From contig JBITNC010000002.1 in NCBI GenBank assembly GCA_050084985.1, forward strand, positions 15,438,001 to 15,502,000: a stretch of 64,000 nucleotides of DNA, in the 5' to 3' direction. Each line of letters opens with the position of its first letter. Within the stretch, counting starts at the first letter, position 1. The position numbers were made by a program, and so were the translations under genes. This document shows, piece by piece, positions 60,031-64,000 of the stretch. This stretch comes from Nageia nagi (taxonomy: Eukaryota > Pinophyta). Below the pieces are notes generated by a model. It did no database searches, was not told the DNA's origin, and saw only the letters and a list, made by a program, of their open reading frames with translations.

Positions 60031-60251
60031 TGAAGCAAAAATTGATTACAAATGAGGTTTCAAATGAGCCCTCCTCTCGCATGGATATTTATGTGGATTA
60101 AGATGGTAGTGACACCAATGTTATTGATGTATTGCATAAATTTATATTTAAAATGCCTTTTGTTGGATATTGACTTAAGAATATCATAACATTTATTTTA
60201 TTAGCACTAGTGTTAATGCTCCTACCAATGCCAATGCTCCTAGCAATGCCA

Positions 60252-60645
60252 ATGTTGGATTTTTCTTATCAGATTATGTTCAGACATTACACTTAGATTT
60301 TTTTATTTAGTTTTAAGCTCCATGTTACATAAGAAACTTTTGTAATTGATTCTTTACGAATCTTAGAATTGAGATAGACTTAAGGATAGTTATTCATTTT
60401 GTAAGATACTTTTTACACTTGATGTATTGTATCGAGCTTGTCTAGGCTATAGCTTTATATTCTTTTCTTTCTCCATTATTGTAACTTGATTTGGGTTGTA
60501 TTACCACCATTGTAAAGCTCTTTTATATCAATAATATAGTTCACATTCATCTCCATTCTTGTCTTATTTGGTGAATGTGATAGTTCCATTTAGTTGCTTC
60601 ATCTTCATTTATTGTTATGATTTGAGTTTATATTATAAATCTTAT
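60252..60645 (+). repeat. 5' LTR of a Ty1/Copia element
   Basis: The start TGTTGGATTTTTCTTATCAG is typical of Copia LTRs. The end is placed just before the primer site at about 60649. The exact 3' boundary is unclear because the terminal CA is not visible, and no second LTR lies in the window. Confidence 0.55.
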
Positions 60646-60647
60646 TT

Positions 60648-60665
60648 TGGTATCAAAGTTGGTTC
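60648..60665 (+). promoter_or_regulatory. Primer-binding site (initiator Met-tRNA type)
   Basis: tggtatcaaagttgg closely matches the usual plant tggtatcagagc primer site complementary to initiator tRNA-Met. It marks the LTR end and the start of the internal region. Confidence 0.75.
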
Positions 60666-60739
60666 GATTACAGGTTTTGAAGTTTTGATCTTATTAGCAA
60701 TTTACTAAGCTGCTATTTAGGATTCTTGTTTGAGCTATT

Positions 60740-62730
60740 ATGGCCAGTAATACAAACTCACTTCTCATTCCAAAGTTTAATGGAGTAGACTATGAGTATT
60801 GAAGCATCAAGATGAAGATTTTTTTATGGGAAAAGATGTATGAGACATTGTGAAGGATGGATATATTGAACTAGTAGAGTGGATTCTTCTTATTGATGAT
60901 GCAAAAAAGGTAATGAAGGAGGCATAAAAGAAAAATTACTTGGCCCTCTATCATCTTCAATCAACTCTTGATAAGAGATTTTTTCAACAATTGCAGGATA
61001 TAAGATAATTACAAAAGCTTGGAAACCTTTGCAAGAAGGTTCCCAAGGGAGTAACTAAGTGAAAGAGATCAAGTTATAGACTTTGAGAACTTTAGGATGT
61101 AGAAGAATGAATAAGTTGGAGATTACTATGTTATCTACATAAAGGTAGTTATTAATAAAATGGAAACTCTTGTAGAGCAAGTAAACAAGGTTTTAGTAAT
61201 CAAAAAGGTGTTAAGAACACTTACCAAGAAGTGGAATCATATTTTTATCATCACTAAGTAGATAAAATATCTATCAACAATTAATATTGATCATCTCATT
61301 AGCTCTCTTGTGTCACATGAGGAGAGGCTAAAGGATACTATAGTTAAGAGAAGAGAAGAGAAGGCATTCATCCTCACTAACACTAGGCTAGGCATCGATG
61401 CTAATACTTCCAACATGGATAGAAAGGGAATGGTCAATGAAGAGGCAAACACTCTTCTAGAGGAATAGGAGATCATGGTTGTGGAGGTTTTTCTTGAGGT
61501 TGAGGTCATAGAAAAGGAGATAAGAGAAATATGCAATGCTATAATTGCAACAAGTTTGATCACTTTGAAAGAGAGTGCAAATTAAAGAATAGCAATGAAG
61601 GGATGTCTATAAAATATGGATAAGAGGAGGTTCCTATTGAACAAATGTTATTCCTATATTATGGAAAAGCTTAGAATAACCTTCAAGAAACCTAGTTGCT
61701 TGATACAGGGTGCTCAAATCACATGATAGGAAAGGGGAGATGTTCTCTTCCTTGGATCACTCTTATAATTCTAATATTAAGCTTAGTGATGACAAATCCC
61801 TAGAGGTTGCATGAAAAAGTATGGTGGAAGTGACCACCGATGAGGGGAAAAAGAAGGTATATAATATTTACTATACTCCAAATATGAAGCATAATTTGTT
61901 GAGTATAGGTTTTTTATGAAGGAAAGTGTGGAATTTATGAGAAGAATTATGGGAATGGGCTAGTCGCTATTGTTCCTATGACAAAGAATAGGTTTTTTCC
62001 CTCAAATTTTGGAGCTAAAGGGGGGAAACTTGCAAATGTAGTTGCACATGGAGTGGTAGCTGAAAATAAAACTTGGTTGTAGCATATCAGATATCATCAC
62101 TTATTTTTCTAAGCATGAAAGTATTGACATATCATTATATGGAGTGTGATTTTTTTAAATTTGAGGACTTCAAAGTTGTTTGTGAAGGGTGTAGCTCTTA
62201 GGAAGCATGTTAGGAAGAGCTTTCCTAAAGGAAAAGCATAAAGGGCCTCATACCCACTTCATTCAATTCATTATAGCATTTGTGGGCCAATGCAAATTAG
62301 ATTTTGGGTTAGAATTCCTACTTTCTCACCCTCATTGATGTTTTTTCAAGAATGTGTCAGGTCTTCTTTCTCAAGCATAACGATGAAGCATTTCAGCATT
62401 TCAAAGATTTCAAGAATTCCATAAAGAATCAATGTGATTTTAAGATTAAATATTTTAGAACTAACTATGGTGAATAGTTTCTCACTAATAAATTCCTCAA
62501 GTTTTTCATGGATCATGGGATTAATAACTCACTGTTACCTACACCCCACAACAAAATGGAGTAACAAAAAGGAAAAATTGGACTATTGTGGAGATGGTTA
62601 GAAGCATATTACAAACAAAGTATTTGATAAATATGTATTATGTTGACATTATTAGCATAACACAATATATTTTTAATAAAATTAGAAAAAGTTTGAATTT
62701 AAAAATATGCTTTGTTATGAAGTTAATAAT
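60740..62730 (+). pseudogene. Ty1/Copia gag, protease and partial integrase
   Basis: Translation starts at the ATG at 60740: MASNTNSLLIPKFNGVDYEY (Copia gag N-terminus). Gag text continues with VINKMETLVEQVNKVLVIKK and LISSLVSHEERLKD. An intact CCHC knuckle CYNCNKFDHFERECK is at 61540-61584. The protease active site LLDTGCSNHMIG (D-T-G) is at about 61697-61732. The GAG-pre-integrase stretch NKTWL-stop-HIRYHHL follows, then integrase: LHSIHYSICGPMQI, LTMVNSFSLINS and TPQQNGV-like text near 62550. Pol ends near 62730 without RT, RNase H or 3' LTR, so the element is 3'-truncated. Numerous stops are present. Confidence 0.75.
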
Positions 62731-63064
62731 ACTCCTCCTTAAGAGTAACTTCATTAACAATTATACCATATTACTAAGCTCTAGAAATGTAGAGAGGAAT
62801 GTACACTTCCCAAAGGAACTTGTAAACTTCCTTTTCAAAGTAATAATTGTGTTTTTACTCATGCAAAAGTAATCAACATTGTAACAATGTAACTAGGTTG
62901 CTTAATCAAACAATACTTCTTCCATACATTAATGGTGTTAAGAAAGAAGAAATTCACACCAATAACAACCAAATAGGAAGGAGATTGTGTTAAAAATGGC
63001 ATTATCACACTCATAAATGATGATATCCAAGATATCTATATGATCAAATAGCATCCTCAATAAC

Positions 63065-63480
63065 TTGAATATGGAGAAAGTTTACAAACCTTTCACTCCA
63101 ACAAGGATATCAACAAATGTACACAAACCAAAAAATTTGATGATAAATTTTCTATCCAATCAAAAATGTGCATAATCATCCAAATTTGGAGAAAATTTAC
63201 AAACTTTCACTCCAACAAGGATATCAACCAATGTGCACAAACCAAAAATTTTGAGGATCAATTTTCTATCTAATCAAAAAATGTGCACAATTATCCAAAT
63301 TTGGAGAAAGTTTACAAAATTTCACTCCAACAAGGATATCAACCAATATGCATAAACCAAATAAATTTGAAGATCAATTTTCTATCAAAAATTGTGCACA
63401 ACTATTCAAGTTTGGAGAAATTGTATAAACTTTCCACTCCAACAAGGATGTAAAAAATCAAAAGGTTTTAATATACATTT
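63065..63480 (+). repeat. Tandem repeat, about 115-bp unit, about 3.5 copies
   Basis: The unit begins tttggagaaagtttacaaac and includes cactccaacaaggatatcaa, caatgtgcacaaaccaaa and aattttctatc.aatcaaaa. Its tggagaaa landmark occurs at about 63072, 63187, 63302 and 63412. The copies are diverged, and no ORF spans them. Confidence 0.85.
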
Positions 63481-63494
63481 TTCATCCAACCAAA

Positions 63495-63665
63495 GATAAA
63501 AAATGAATGTGCACAATCATAAAGTTTTAACAAATTTTAATTTCAAATAATATGCACATCCAAACACAATAAATTTTTCATCCAACTAAGGATAAAAATG
63601 TGCACAATCATAAAGTTTGAATAAATTTTAATTCCAAATAATGTGTTCATATAAACTCAATAACT
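63495..63665 (+). repeat. Tandem repeat, second array
   Basis: gtgcacaatcataaagttt..aaattttaattccaaataatgtg occurs twice, offset about 96 bp, with ttttcatccaac.aaggataaa also repeated. It may be a diverged continuation of the 115-bp array, since both share the gtgcacaat phrase. Confidence 0.65.
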
Positions 63666-64000
63666 TTAAAATTTAACTAACCAATCAAAATGGAATAATT
63701 TTCTCAAAAACCCACTTTGCAATTTGATCAAAGAGACATGATGTAATTGAAGGATTCCATAACCAATATCACTTATGCCTACTCTAACAAATTAACACTC
63801 AAATTACTTTCAAAGTAATAATGAATCAATCACATAAGGAGAGACAAAATATATAGTGGTTACTCTCTAAAAACGTACTCCACTTTAAAGCTAGGAAATC
63901 TCTATTAACCTCCCATAGCTATTTATAATTACAATGCACTATACTAACTCTCCTTTATACTAAATTCCATACTCTAAACTTCTTTAATTTCTCCTACCAA
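63666..64000. other. AT-rich end of the window
   Basis: I see nothing coding or repeated here. Confidence 0.4.

Overview
The window is nuclear DNA of a seed plant. It is very AT-rich, has one recognisable host-type gene in 64 kb, and is filled with old, mutated transposable elements. The amount and age of the LTR-retrotransposon remains, with nested insertions tens of kb deep, suggest a large and slowly purged genome such as a conifer. That is an inference, because no marker in the window fixes the species.

Layout. 1-1.7 kb: end of a LINE reverse transcriptase (RT). 2.6-4.5 kb (minus): a VPS62/DUF946-family gene with a short 5' exon, one intron and two frame breaks. 6.4-34.8 kb: a three-element nest. 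A decayed Ty3/Gypsy chromovirus (element A) is split by element B (7968-16300, TSD tcctt) and element C (17050-33408, TSD ggatg). Both insertions are flanked by perfect 5-bp target duplications, and A's coding sequence resumes in frame across B. B and C are Tat-type Ty3/Gypsy elements with a second RNase H before integrase. C carries two extra genes: a sense ORF after integrase that contains an internal duplication, and an antisense spliced ORF of the plant mobile domain type. 35-38.1 kb: a second LINE. 39-43.3 kb (minus): a 5'-truncated Ty1/Copia element, probably interrupted by a dispersed repeat that recurs inverted at about 51 kb. 43.6-44.7 kb: a non-autonomous CACTA element with TIRs and TSD. 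47.6-50.6 kb (minus): a decayed gene of an unnamed, transposase-like family. 51.8-53.7 kb: a third LINE. 55.3-56.1 kb: a Gypsy integrase scrap. 56.5-57.0 kb: a solo LTR with TSD. 57.6-58.1 kb (minus): the C-terminal part of a receptor-like kinase. 58.4-60.0 kb: LINE ORF1/endonuclease remains. 60.3-62.7 kb: the 5' half of a Ty1/Copia element with LTR and primer-binding site. 63.1-63.7 kb: tandem repeats.

Nearly all coding remains are broken by stops and frameshifts. Many stops look like CAG, CGA or TGG changed by C-to-T or G-to-A, and the paired LTRs of C differ mainly by transitions. Both fit long-term cytosine methylation and deamination. The observations I would look at first are the duplicated-domain accessory ORF of C, its antisense mobile-domain gene, the unnamed transposase-like family at 47.6-50.6 kb, and the VPS62 gene. 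I see no CRISPR, rRNA or tRNA genes and no bacterial-type operons. All comparisons were done by eye.
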